Made by a program: the position numbers and the translations under genes. Below, piece after piece: positions 45,062 through 53,927 of a DNA stretch of 64,000 nucleotides (positions are counted from its first letter, which is position 1; each line of letters begins with the position of its first letter). Source of the DNA: an uncultured Flavobacteriaceae bacterium (lineage in GTDB: Bacteria > Bacteroidota > Bacteroidia > Flavobacteriales > Flavobacteriaceae). Location: assembly GCA_943787365.1 (NCBI GenBank), contig CALSMD010000008.1, positions 61,032-125,031 on the forward strand, given 5' to 3'. Below the pieces are notes generated by a model that worked only from the letters and a program-made list of their open reading frames with translations, was not told where the DNA came from and ran no database searches.

Positions 45062-45541
45062 ATGAAATGGTTACTTTCATTTGTCATTTTCTTGAGTTTG
45101 TCTTGTAAACCTGAAACAAAAGCTTCTATCAATTTAGAGGTACATGATTTTGAAGGCATTGCTCCTTATTTAGAACTCGAAAATTCCAAAACCTATGTAG
45201 TTAATTTTTGGGCAACTTGGTGTGCCCCCTGTGTTAAAGAGTTGCCACATTTTGAAGCGCTTCAAGCCAAATATAAAGATTCTGTAGAAGTCATTTTGGT
45301 GAGTTTAGATTTTCCACATCAATATGAAACTAAATTAAAACCGTTCATTAAAAAACATCAATTGAAATCAAAAATTATTGTTTTAGACGATCCCGATATG
45401 AATTCCTGGATTCCAAAAGTAAATCCACAATGGGATGGAGCCATCCCTGTTACATTGATTTACAATGCATCAAAACGTTTATTTTATAATCGTACTTTTA
45501 CCTATGAAGAATTAGAAGCTGAACTTAAAACATTTTTATAA
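45062..45541 (+). CDS. TlpA-like thioredoxin-fold lipoprotein
   Basis: This 159-residue protein has a lipoprotein signal (LSLSC, Cys at about residue 15) and a TlpA/ResA-type thioredoxin domain with the redox motif FWATWCAPC (CAPC). It should be a membrane-tethered periplasmic disulfide oxidoreductase. A TAAGTTTG box lies at 45050-45057, immediately before the ATG. It is the first of four redox or sulfur genes (45062-46936). Confidence 0.92.
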   Translation: MKWLLSFVIFLSLSCKPETKASINLEVHDFEGIAPYLELENSKTYVVNFWATWCAPCVKELPHFEALQAKYKDSVEVILVSLDFPHQYETKLKPFIKKHQLKSKIIVLDDPDMNSWIPKVNPQWDGAIPVTLIYNASKRLFYNRTFTYEELEAELKTFL

Positions 45542-45563
45542 TACACAATAAAACCAAATTACT

Positions 45564-46166
45564 ATGAAAACAATTTTTACATTATTAGTGCTGTTTACAA
45601 CTGTTACATTTACTGTTGATTCCCAAAATCAAGGGTATGATATTGGTGATGTTGCAACTGATTTTAAACTTAAAAATATTGATGGAAATACAATTTCCTT
45701 ATCCGATTTTAAGGAGGCTAAAGGGTTCATTGTTATTTTTACGTGTAATACTTGCCCGTATGCAGTGGCCTATGAAGACCGGATTGAAGCACTGAATAAA
45801 AAATATGCACCAAAAGGATATCCTGTTATTGCAATAATGCCCAATAATGTCAAAACAAAACCAGGTGATTCCATGAAGGAGATGCAAATACGAGCAAAAC
45901 AAAAAGGGTTTACCTTTCCATATTTAATGGATGCCGATCAGTCTATTTATCCTCAATATGGTGCTACTAAAACACCACATATTTACGTTTTAGAATCTAC
46001 CGATCGTGGGCCTGTGGTGCAATATATAGGAGCAATTGACGATAATTATAAAGACGCTACTTTGGTTAAAAATAAATATGTAGAAAATGCAGTAGATGCG
46101 CTTTTAAATGGTGTTCCTTTTGAAGTACATAAAACCAAAGCTATTGGGTGTTCCATTAAGCTGTAA
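45564..46166 (+). CDS. Secreted redoxin (AhpC/TSA-like thioredoxin family)
   Basis: This 200-residue protein has a signal peptide ending near TVDSQ and a redoxin domain with DFKLKNIDGNTISLSDF and the active-site FTCNTCPYA (CxxC). The insertion after the helix and the GATKTPHIYVL segment match the thioredoxin-family proteins annotated as redoxins in flavobacteria. It starts 22 bases after the TlpA gene and is presumably co-transcribed with it. Confidence 0.9.
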   Translation: MKTIFTLLVLFTTVTFTVDSQNQGYDIGDVATDFKLKNIDGNTISLSDFKEAKGFIVIFTCNTCPYAVAYEDRIEALNKKYAPKGYPVIAIMPNNVKTKPGDSMKEMQIRAKQKGFTFPYLMDADQSIYPQYGATKTPHIYVLESTDRGPVVQYIGAIDDNYKDATLVKNKYVENAVDALLNGVPFEVHKTKAIGCSIKL

Positions 46167-46224
46167 AGCTTTAAAAAAGATAGATATAAACAAATATTAT
46201 AAATTAATTTTCTAAAACATTACT

Positions 46225-46539
46225 ATGTCAGATTTGTCACAAAACGAATGGGCTCTACAACTAAAGTCCGATTCAAAATCAATAATTTTAGATGTTCGTA
46301 CAGATGCAGAAGTCGAAGAGGGGATGATTCCAGATGCCATTCATTTGGATATTCATCAGGGACAAGGCTTTATTTCGGCACTCGAAAAACTCGATAAAAC
46401 CAACCATTACTATGTTTATTGTCGATCAGGTGCAAGAAGTGGTCAAGCGTGTTCAATCATGAAACAATTGGGTTTCACCACAGTTTATAATCTATTGGGT
46501 GGGTTCAATGAATGGGATGGTGCAACTATAATTCCTTAA
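46225..46539 (+). CDS. Rhodanese-like domain protein
   Basis: This 104-residue single rhodanese domain has ILDVRTDAEVEEGMIPDAIHL and the active-site loop CRSGARSG with the persulfide Cys. There is no signal peptide, so it is probably cytosolic. It lies 4 bases before a second rhodanese gene. Confidence 0.93.
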   Translation: MSDLSQNEWALQLKSDSKSIILDVRTDAEVEEGMIPDAIHLDIHQGQGFISALEKLDKTNHYYVYCRSGARSGQACSIMKQLGFTTVYNLLGGFNEWDGATIIP

Positions 46540-46543
46540 TAAT

Positions 46544-46936
46544 ATGCGCTATTTTAAATTTGGATGTACGCTGCTAGGCATACTTATATTCTTTAATTGC
46601 AATAAGAATCGTTCTGAAGCTGTCCAACTTATTACGGCTACTGAAATGAAAGAGATTTCTGAGATTGAAGGGATTCAACTGGTCGATGTTCGAACTCCAG
46701 ATGAATACAAAGAGGGGCATCTTCCTAATGCACTAAACATTGATTTTTTGGATGAAAATTTTGAAATCAATATCCAGCAGTTGGACAAATCCAAACCTGT
46801 TATTGTATATTGTCAGCGTGGGAGTCGCAGTGCAAAATGTGCCTCACAATTAATTGCTTACGGATTTGTAAAAATTTATGATTTAGACCGCGGTTTTTTT
46901 GGATGGAAATCAAGTGGTTTAGAGGTTGAAAATTAA
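46544..46936 (+). CDS. Rhodanese-like lipoprotein
   Basis: This 130-residue protein starts with a lipoprotein signal (LIFFNC, Cys at about 19). The single rhodanese domain has LVDVRTPDEYKEGHLPNALNI and the active loop CQRGSRSA. It should be the envelope-located counterpart of the cytosolic rhodanese just upstream (4-base gap). It is convergent with the nucleotidyltransferase gene. Confidence 0.92.
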   Translation: MRYFKFGCTLLGILIFFNCNKNRSEAVQLITATEMKEISEIEGIQLVDVRTPDEYKEGHLPNALNIDFLDENFEINIQQLDKSKPVIVYCQRGSRSAKCASQLIAYGFVKIYDLDRGFFGWKSSGLEVEN

Positions 46937-46941
46937 GGGTT

Positions 46942-47826
46942 TCAACTCCATAATGGTGATGGGTAAGCGCCTTGTTCGGTGAGTTCAGCCAAGGTTCTGA
47001 CCGCTTCTTTTTTGTCGTCATAATAGGTGACTCCAAACCAAGTGCTTTGTGCTTCAATCACTTCTACTGTTATATGTCCGTTTTCCATCATTTCTTGCGT
47101 AACAAATGGCAAGTAGATTTCATTTTTTTCGTGGTTATCAGCGTTTTCTAAAAACTTTGTAAAATAGGTTTCAATGTACTTGAAAATCGAGGCGTTACAA
47201 ATCCAAAAATTCATAGAAACTGCCGTGTTAGCATCAAGTACCACACCAGAATCTTCATCGATAATTTGAGTATCTTTTTCTGAAATTTTAGTACGTTCAA
47301 TGATAGATGTTAATTGATGGTTGTTCACTTCACAAACACCTCTTGATACAGATCCAAATTTAGAAAGTGTGTTTTTAAGGTTGTAAGCTACAAGCGCAAA
47401 TTTGTCACTAGCGTTGTTATTTTTGATGAATTTTGCAGCACCATTAAAAGCATTTTGCCCATAATAATCATCGGCATTTATGATCACAAAACTTCCTTTA
47501 ATTACATTTCGAGCCGTCCAAACAGCATGAGCGGTACCCCATGGTTTTTCGCGTTTTGTATCTAGAGTTACAGCTTCAGGAATGTCTTCGATTTCCTGAA
47601 CTAAGACGTCTAATTTTACATGGACCGGAAGACGTTCTGAAAGATGAGATTCTAGAAAAGATTTGTTAGCAGCTTTGGTAATGACTACGATATGATTAAA
47701 GTTGTTTTTGAGGGCATCAAAAATACTGAACTCCATAAGGAATTCTTTTGCAGGTCCTAAATCGTCAAATTGTTTTAGTTTTCCGTAGCGACTACCGCTT
47801 CCTGCGGCCATAAGTAGTAATGTCAT
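46942..47826 (-). CDS. Sugar nucleotidyltransferase-like protein
   Basis: This 294-residue protein has the NTP-transferase N-terminal loop LLLMAAGSGSRYGKLKQ and a second part with GTAHAVWTA and FVIINADDYYG, whose Asp pair is expected to bind metal. This is the layout of nucleoside-diphosphate-sugar pyrophosphorylases, but the acceptor sugar phosphate is not clear. A TACTTTTG box lies at 47847-47854 on the minus strand, before the start. Confidence 0.88.
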   Translation of the reverse strand: MTLLLMAAGSGSRYGKLKQFDDLGPAKEFLMEFSIFDALKNNFNHIVVITKAANKSFLESHLSERLPVHVKLDVLVQEIEDIPEAVTLDTKREKPWGTAHAVWTARNVIKGSFVIINADDYYGQNAFNGAAKFIKNNNASDKFALVAYNLKNTLSKFGSVSRGVCEVNNHQLTSIIERTKISEKDTQIIDEDSGVVLDANTAVSMNFWICNASIFKYIETYFTKFLENADNHEKNEIYLPFVTQEMMENGHITVEVIEAQSTWFGVTYYDDKKEAVRTLAELTEQGAYPSPLWS

Positions 47827-47972
47827 TGTGTGTGTTTTGTTCGTTGCAAAAGTATAATTTTTAAACCATTACTAAAATTTAATTTTATAATTCAATTCTA
47901 ATATGTGAAAAACATCAATTATTAATTGTAATTTTGAATTAAATTAAACCAATATTTTAACTTTTTGATTTA

Positions 47973-49031
47973 ATGAAGACAAAGTTATTCATTACCCTTT
48001 TCTGGTCATTTGTGTTTGGAACTGCCTCTACAGGTGCTCAAATACCTGAATATTATTCCTCAGTTAATTTTACTCAAGACGGAAATGCACTTAAAGACGA
48101 TCTTTCAACGCTAATTATCAATACCCATACAACCTTAATCCCATATACTTCTGGTTCAACAGATACTTGGGACGTTATTCATATAAGTGATTTAGATGTT
48201 ACCATCCCTAACAACGTGATTTTGTTTTATGGTTACGATGATACAGACAATGACACTTTTAATGACAGGACTCGCGCTATTGCATATCAACAAGGCAATA
48301 GCCCTTGTATTGGCTATTGGAATCGAGAGCATGTATTTGCTAAAAGTTTAGCAAACCCTAGTTTAGAAACGGATTTTCCAGGGCCAGGTACAGATGTTCA
48401 TAATCTGAGAGCGGCTGATTGTCAGATGAATTCCACACGAAATAATAATTATTTTAGAGATGGGAGTGGAAACTCTTTTTTGGACGAAGACTTTTACCCT
48501 GGAGACGAATTTAAAGGCGATGTTGCGCGAATTATTTTGTATATGTATTTGCGTTATCCAACCCAATGTGAGCCCATAAATATAGGAGTTGGTGACAGAA
48601 CCTACGCTTCCGATGTGCCAAATATCTTTTTGGAATGGAATGAAGAAGATCCTGTCTCGGAATTTGAACGCAACAGAAACGATGTTATTTATTCTTTTCA
48701 AGGCAATAGAAATCCATTTATTGACAACCCTTATTTGGCAACTCTTATTTGGAATGGTCCAACCACAGTAGATTCTTGGGGCGTACTTTCTACTCCAGAA
48801 TTAGATTTTCAAACTGTATTTATTCACCCAACTATTGCTCAAGACTCCGTCTTTGTTGAAGGGTTAGGGGGTTCTAAAGCTGCTTTAAAAATATATAACC
48901 AGTTAGGTCAAGCTTTAGAATTTGAATTAGACGGAAATAAAATTGACGTTTCTAGTTTTTCTAAGGGGATGTATTTAATTAGTATTCAAAAGCAAGATCA
49001 ATCAAAACTTTTTAAGTTTTTGGTGTATTAA
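47973..49031 (+). CDS. Secreted endonuclease I family nuclease with T9SS sorting domain
   Basis: This 352-residue protein has a signal peptide (ending TGAQ) and an EndA/NucM-type domain with YWNREHVFAKSL (catalytic His) and VHNLRAADCQMNSTRNN. The last 75 residues form a typical type A T9SS C-terminal sorting domain, with LKIYNQLGQ and then FSKGMYLISI and KFLVY. It should be exported by the gliding-motility-linked type IX system and degrade extracellular DNA or RNA. Confidence 0.93.
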   Translation: MKTKLFITLFWSFVFGTASTGAQIPEYYSSVNFTQDGNALKDDLSTLIINTHTTLIPYTSGSTDTWDVIHISDLDVTIPNNVILFYGYDDTDNDTFNDRTRAIAYQQGNSPCIGYWNREHVFAKSLANPSLETDFPGPGTDVHNLRAADCQMNSTRNNNYFRDGSGNSFLDEDFYPGDEFKGDVARIILYMYLRYPTQCEPINIGVGDRTYASDVPNIFLEWNEEDPVSEFERNRNDVIYSFQGNRNPFIDNPYLATLIWNGPTTVDSWGVLSTPELDFQTVFIHPTIAQDSVFVEGLGGSKAALKIYNQLGQALEFELDGNKIDVSSFSKGMYLISIQKQDQSKLFKFLVY

Positions 49032-49043
49032 CACGTCCATAAT

Positions 49044-49379
49044 ATGAAGCAATTCATCATCGTATTTTCTTTTATAGTTGTGTCGCAAACGGCGTATTCT
49101 CAAAAATTATTTTCCGTAAACTACCAAAACCAAGCAGATATAAAAGTCTTTGTTGTGGATTATGCAAATCAAGCGGATTTAAAAGTTTTTAAGGTCGATT
49201 ACAGCAATCGAGCACAAGGGAATAAAGGACTTTGGTTTTTTACGGATTATTCGAATCAGTCAGATAAAACCTTATTTTTTGTGGACTATGCGAATCAAGC
49301 CGATCTAAAAATTTTCTTTGTCCAATATGAAAACCAAGCGGGTTGGCAGAATAATTCTAAAAAACAGTTATTGTATTGA
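49044..49379 (+). CDS. Secreted short-repeat protein (DUF6150-like)
   Basis: This 111-residue protein has a signal peptide ending near YSQ. The mature part is made almost wholly of 12- to 14-residue repeats of the pattern VDYANQADLKVF (about six copies), as in the DUF6150 family; that assignment is from memory and not certain. No catalytic residues are seen. It follows the nuclease gene by 12 bases and may be co-transcribed. The 259-base stretch after it (49380-49638) is AT-rich and shows no gene. Confidence 0.75.
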   Translation: MKQFIIVFSFIVVSQTAYSQKLFSVNYQNQADIKVFVVDYANQADLKVFKVDYSNRAQGNKGLWFFTDYSNQSDKTLFFVDYANQADLKIFFVQYENQAGWQNNSKKQLLY

Positions 49380-49589
49380 TGTTGGTTTGTGGTTATAAGT
49401 TGCAACAAATGTTTGTATTATAGCTCAATAAATTAAACAAAAAAATTACTGTTGTGTCGATTTTTTTACAATTTAATTACACTTAATTATTTTACAGGTT
49501 TTTTAGTCTGAAAATAACTCAAAAAAATAGTTTTTTATTTACTAAAATAGTCCATTTAATAATTTTATTTTTAATGGCTATTAAATTCT

Positions 49590-49597
49590 TATATTTG
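49590..49597 (+). promoter_or_regulatory. Possible -7 box for the giant surface-protein gene
   Basis: TATATTTG matches TAnnTTTG, about 40 bases before the ATG at 49639. A TTTT run lies near the -33 position but its spacing is not ideal. Confidence 0.4.
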
Positions 49598-49638
49598 TTA
49601 CCCAATTTATTCATTAGTTAAACAAAATAATTATAGAT

Positions 49639-52600
49639 ATGAACTTAAGTAATTTAAGATATTTTTTATTTATTGTTTTTATAGCAGTTTTCACAAATTC
49701 GAACGCACAAAACCAGCAAGATAACTGCCCCTCATCTCCTTCAATTGTATTAGAACATTTTACTGTTGGTCCCTACATCCAAGGGGGTCGTGTAGCTGTG
49801 TTTTTTGATCCCCAAGGAATTTATGAATTAGATAATCAATTTGTTTTAGAACTATCAGATTCTTCCGGAGACTTTACTTCAGCCACAATATTATCTACAA
49901 AAGATGAATTTTTTATACCCATTCTGAATGGAGTTATTCCCTCAACGACACCTGCGGGTTCGGCTTACAAACTAAAAATACGCTCTACAAATCCAGTTTC
50001 TGAAGTTGAGACAGATTCCTTCGAAATAATTTCTGATTCTTCTGCAGATTTAACGGCAGGTACAATAGAATTTATAAACAATTCTGCTACAGATCTATCA
50101 GACTTTATTAAATGTGTTGACTTAGATGCAAATAATTATTTTTTAGGATATAAAAATAAAGGACAAAACAGCGTAACTCCACCAATAGAAGATCCAATTC
50201 GTCTGAAATCATCGGGAGGGTCTGCTTCAAGTAAAGACGTTAGAATTTTAATTGCAGGTACTTGGGAATCAATTCCATTATCTGGCTTGGGTCAGTTTTC
50301 TATTCCTTCAGGTTTGCCAGTTGGTTATTATTTGATTGAAATTGATAGGACCATACAAGGAAGCAGTGTTGAATATCACCATACTTCAGGGTTTATTTTT
50401 CATTTTAACACTGGAAACACAGGTATTGCAAACACAAGTGAAGAAGATGTTTGTGTGAACCAAATAGTTGGTTTTGAAGTGGCATCACCAGTGATGTCAA
50501 CCAATTATCCAGGATCATTGTACTCTATCTTTTATGGAGACGAGGATCAAAATATTGCTGCTAACACGGAGTACTACACGCATTCCAGACTGCAAGAGTG
50601 TAATACTTTAGAACACGTCTATGACTTAGCAACCTGTTCTAGTGAATTCAAAGACAATAATGTTGACGAGCTTGGTTATTATTTTAAATTAGATTTTAAG
50701 CTTCTTAGCAAAGGAATTTTTGATGGTGAAACCCCTGGGGAGTTTATTTGTGACGATTACACTCAAAATGGCAACGGTACTACTAAATGGGTGAATGTTA
50801 GTTTGAAGCCAGATGCAGATTTTGAAACAAACCCTGAGATTTGTGAAGGAACAATTCTAACAGCAACAGATATTTCTTTGGTCGGTGCATATGGATATGG
50901 TCCTCAATGTGAAACAGAATACAGAATATATTGGGAGGTATTATTTCCTGGCTCAACTGTATGGGATTCTGTTACTGAAGATTTGGGTTGGATTGATATT
51001 GATGGAAACCTTAATATCCCCGGCGATGTAACCTTAGGTCAACCAGGTTGCTGGGAAATTAAATTAAAAATTAGAAATCCTTTTGGCTGTGTTCAAACCG
51101 ATATTGTTACAAAAACGGTTGTTGTTGAGCCAGAACCAAATTCAAGCTTTACATATGACCCAACAAATCTTTTGTGTGCACCACAACTTATAGATTTTAC
51201 AAACACTTCAAACACTGAAGGCTTTTCTGAAGCATGTGGTAGTCCAGATTATACATGGACGGTGACACCTGTTGGCACCCCTGCTACCGTTACAGGATTT
51301 AATTTTATTGTCGATCCAAACTTAGCAGGCGACCCTGAAAACTATGTGAACCCCACAATTAATTTCACACAACCCGGTACTTACTCTGTTGTGTTAAATA
51401 CATCAAACGTCTGTGGAGAGGATGATTCTGAACCTGTTTTAATTGAAATTATAGGAGATCCAACAGTCAATTTTCCAGTTCCATCTTTAGCCGCATGTCA
51501 AGATTTACCGGGACAAACTGTTGATGGCTTTATTTTAGACTTTTTAAACAACATAGCAATCAGTCCAATTTACAGTCAAGCTCCTTATGAGCCATCCTCT
51601 TATACTTGGACCATTACGGGACCTGGAGTCACTGCAGCAGATTATACATTTCTGAATGGAACAGATGCTTCTAGTGATTTTCCAATTATTAAGTTTTCAG
51701 CTTATAAAACCTATACCATTACAGTTTTAGTTGATGGGAATTGTGAAAACTCAAGTTCCGATACAATTATTTTTATATACGAGCAAACCCCAATTATTAC
51801 AAATACAGATACTGAACAAGAGATTTGTTCTGGAGGCACAACACAGCTCATTCAGATTACTTCGGACATGGATCCGGAAACCATTTATTCTATATCCATT
51901 ACAGCCGATCCTGCTATTTCGGGATATGACCCTGCTTTAAATTCTGGAGATACAATTCCAGCAATGGTTCTAACAAATTCATCTAACGTTCCAGCTAACC
52001 TTGTCTATTCAGTGAGTCCGGAAGTTGATAACTGTCAAGGAGCTACAGTAAATTTTACCATAACTGTAAATCCAACGCCAGTGATTCCAACCCTAACGGC
52101 TGAGATTTGCTCAGAAGAAACATTTGTAGTCATTCCAGTGAATAACCCACCAACAGCGATTGTACCCGCCAACACCACCTATACTTGGACTGTTGTTGAC
52201 AACACGAACGTTACAGGAGACACGAATGAAACAACCCCACAATCCTCTATAAGTCAAACCCTTACAAACGCCACAAATAGTGTTCAGACCGTTGAATATA
52301 CTGTAACACCAATTTCTGGAGCAGACGGTTTATGTGAAGGCGTACCTTTTACTCTCATCGTTCAAGTTGATCCTAAGCCATCTTTAGATGATGTTGTTTT
52401 ACCCGCAATTTGTTCCGGTGAAACTTTCAATCATTTGCCCGTAGAAGCAGGCGGAATCAATGGAACCGATAGTATTCCAGTAAATACTACCTACACATGG
52501 ACCGTAGTGGATGCAAATGGTTTGGTAACTGGAGATTCTAACGAAACAATAGGTCAAACTTCTATAAGTCAAACCTTAACAAATGGTTCAAATGTTCCTC

Positions 52601-52896
52601 AAACATTGGTTTATACCGTAACCCCAACATCTGGAGACCAAGGTAATTGTGTAGGAGCTGAGTTTACATTGACAATTGTTGTGAATCCAACGCCAGTGAT
52701 TCCAACCCTAACGGCTGAGATTTGCTCAGAAGAAACATTTGTAGTCATTCCAGTGAATAACCCACCAACAGCGATTGTACCCGCCAACACCACCTATACT
52801 TGGACTGTTGTTGACAACACGAACGTTACAGGAGACACGAATGAAACAACCCCACAGATCCTCTATAAGTCAAACCCTTACAAACGCCACAAATAG
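49639..52896 (+). CDS. Giant surface protein, first frame segment (signal peptide, unique N-terminal part, PKD-like modules)
   Basis: This 1085-residue open frame has a signal peptide at residues 1-23 (ending SNAQ). A unique N-terminal part of about 400 residues follows, then PKD/Ig-like modules of about 90-105 residues that repeat the pattern CSGETF, VPANTTYTWTVV, SISQTLTN, YTVTP, C-x-G-x-x-FT and VNPTP. True coding by homology ends at 52858. There an extra G, relative to the sister copy at 52241, throws the frame into a short nonsense tail that stops at 52896. Without that base the gene would continue. It is part of one gene with the next two segments. Confidence 0.88.
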   Translation: MNLSNLRYFLFIVFIAVFTNSNAQNQQDNCPSSPSIVLEHFTVGPYIQGGRVAVFFDPQGIYELDNQFVLELSDSSGDFTSATILSTKDEFFIPILNGVIPSTTPAGSAYKLKIRSTNPVSEVETDSFEIISDSSADLTAGTIEFINNSATDLSDFIKCVDLDANNYFLGYKNKGQNSVTPPIEDPIRLKSSGGSASSKDVRILIAGTWESIPLSGLGQFSIPSGLPVGYYLIEIDRTIQGSSVEYHHTSGFIFHFNTGNTGIANTSEEDVCVNQIVGFEVASPVMSTNYPGSLYSIFYGDEDQNIAANTEYYTHSRLQECNTLEHVYDLATCSSEFKDNNVDELGYYFKLDFKLLSKGIFDGETPGEFICDDYTQNGNGTTKWVNVSLKPDADFETNPEICEGTILTATDISLVGAYGYGPQCETEYRIYWEVLFPGSTVWDSVTEDLGWIDIDGNLNIPGDVTLGQPGCWEIKLKIRNPFGCVQTDIVTKTVVVEPEPNSSFTYDPTNLLCAPQLIDFTNTSNTEGFSEACGSPDYTWTVTPVGTPATVTGFNFIVDPNLAGDPENYVNPTINFTQPGTYSVVLNTSNVCGEDDSEPVLIEIIGDPTVNFPVPSLAACQDLPGQTVDGFILDFLNNIAISPIYSQAPYEPSSYTWTITGPGVTAADYTFLNGTDASSDFPIIKFSAYKTYTITVLVDGNCENSSSDTIIFIYEQTPIITNTDTEQEICSGGTTQLIQITSDMDPETIYSISITADPAISGYDPALNSGDTIPAMVLTNSSNVPANLVYSVSPEVDNCQGATVNFTITVNPTPVIPTLTAEICSEETFVVIPVNNPPTAIVPANTTYTWTVVDNTNVTGDTNETTPQSSISQTLTNATNSVQTVEYTVTPISGADGLCEGVPFTLIVQVDPKPSLDDVVLPAICSGETFNHLPVEAGGINGTDSIPVNTTYTWTVVDANGLVTGDSNETIGQTSISQTLTNGSNVPQTLVYTVTPTSGDQGNCVGAEFTLTIVVNPTPVIPTLTAEICSEETFVVIPVNNPPTAIVPANTTYTWTVVDNTNVTGDTNETTPQILYKSNPYKRHK
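52081..52695 (+). repeat. 615-bp coding repeat, copy 1 (in frame)
   Basis: Two PKD-like modules (A: starting VIPTLTAEICSEE; B: starting DDVVLPAICSGE) form one unit of 615 bases, an exact multiple of 3. This copy has the sequence CACAATCC where copies 2 and 3 have CACAGATCC. Confidence 0.9.
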
Positions 52897-53311
52897 TGTT
52901 CAGTCCGTTGAATATACTGTAACACCAATTTCTGGTGCAGACGGTTTATGTGAAGGCGCACCTTTTACTCTCATCGTTCAAGTTGATCCTAAGCCAACTT
53001 TAGATGATGTTGTTTTACCCGCAATTTGTTCAGGTGAAACTTTCAATCATTTGCCCGTAGAAGCAGGAGGAATCAATGGAACCGATAGTATTCCAGCAAA
53101 TACTACGTACACATGGACCGTAGTGGATGCAAATGGTTTGGTAACTGGAGATTCAAACGAAACAATAGGTCAAACTTCTATAAGTCAAACCTTAACAAAT
53201 GGTTCAAATGTTCCTCAAACATTGGTTTATACAGTAACACCAACTTCTGGAGACCAAGGTAATTGTGTAGGAGCTGAGTTTACATTGACAATTGTTGTGA
53301 ATCCAACCCCA
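52696..53311 (+). repeat. 616-bp coding repeat, copy 2 (with extra G at 52857)
   Basis: This is the same two-module unit as copy 1 with one inserted G. Its length is therefore 616 and it shifts the downstream frame by +1. The 3' part of the unit is more like copy 3 than copy 1 (for example GCACC where copy 1 has GTACC), pointing to a recent duplication that carried the insertion along. Confidence 0.9.
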
Positions 53312-53474
53312 GTAATTCCAACCCTAACCGATGAGATTTGCTCAGAAGAAACATTTGTAGTCATTCCAGTGAATAACCCACCAACAGCGATTGTACCCGC
53401 CAACACCACCTATACTTGGATTGTTGTTGACAACACGAACGTTACAGGAGACACGAATGAAACAACCCCACAGA
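52859..53474 (+). pseudogene. Giant surface protein, second frame segment
   Basis: After the first inserted G, the coding sequence continues in the second frame through the rest of module A2, module B2 and the first part of A3. It is open and repeats the same protein motifs. It has no credible start of its own; an internal ATG at 52825 begins only inside a module. A second inserted G at 53473 then moves the frame again, and this frame stops at 53512. Confidence 0.8.
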
Positions 53475-53927
53475 TCCTCTATAAGTCAAACCCTTACAAA
53501 CGCCACAAATAGTGTTCAGTCCGTTGAATATACTGTAACACCAATTTCTGGTGCAGACGGTTTATGTGAAGGCGCACCTTTTACTCTCATCGTTCAAGTT
53601 GATCCTAAGCCAACTTTAGATGATGTTGTTTTACCCGCAATTTGTTCAGGTGAAACTTTCAATCATTTGCCCGTAGAAGCAGGAGGAATCAATGGAACCG
53701 ATAGTATTCCAGCAAATACTACGTACACATGGACCGTAGTGGATGCAAATGGTTTGGTAACTGGAGATTCAAACGAAACAATAGGTCAAACTTCTATAAG
53801 TCAAACCTTAACAAATGGTTCAAATGTTCCTCAAACATTGGTTTATACAGTAACACCAACTTCTGGAGACCAAGGTAATTGTGTAGGAGCTGAGTTTACA
53901 TTGACAATTGTTGTGAATCCAACGCCT
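53312..53927 (+). repeat. 616-bp coding repeat, copy 3 (with extra G at 53473)
   Basis: This third copy of the two-module unit carries the same inserted G as copy 2. It differs from the others by a few substitutions (for example TDEICSEE and TWIVVD in its first module), so it is not a simple duplicate of the assembly. It is followed by non-repeated PKD-like modules. Confidence 0.9.

Noticed and set aside
52850..52870. Programmed +1 ribosomal frameshift to rejoin the first and second segments.
   Set aside because: There is no stop codon, rare codon or slippery run at the shift site comparable with known +1 sites, and the sister copy at 52241 reads through in frame without the G. An inserted base, real or artefactual, explains it better.
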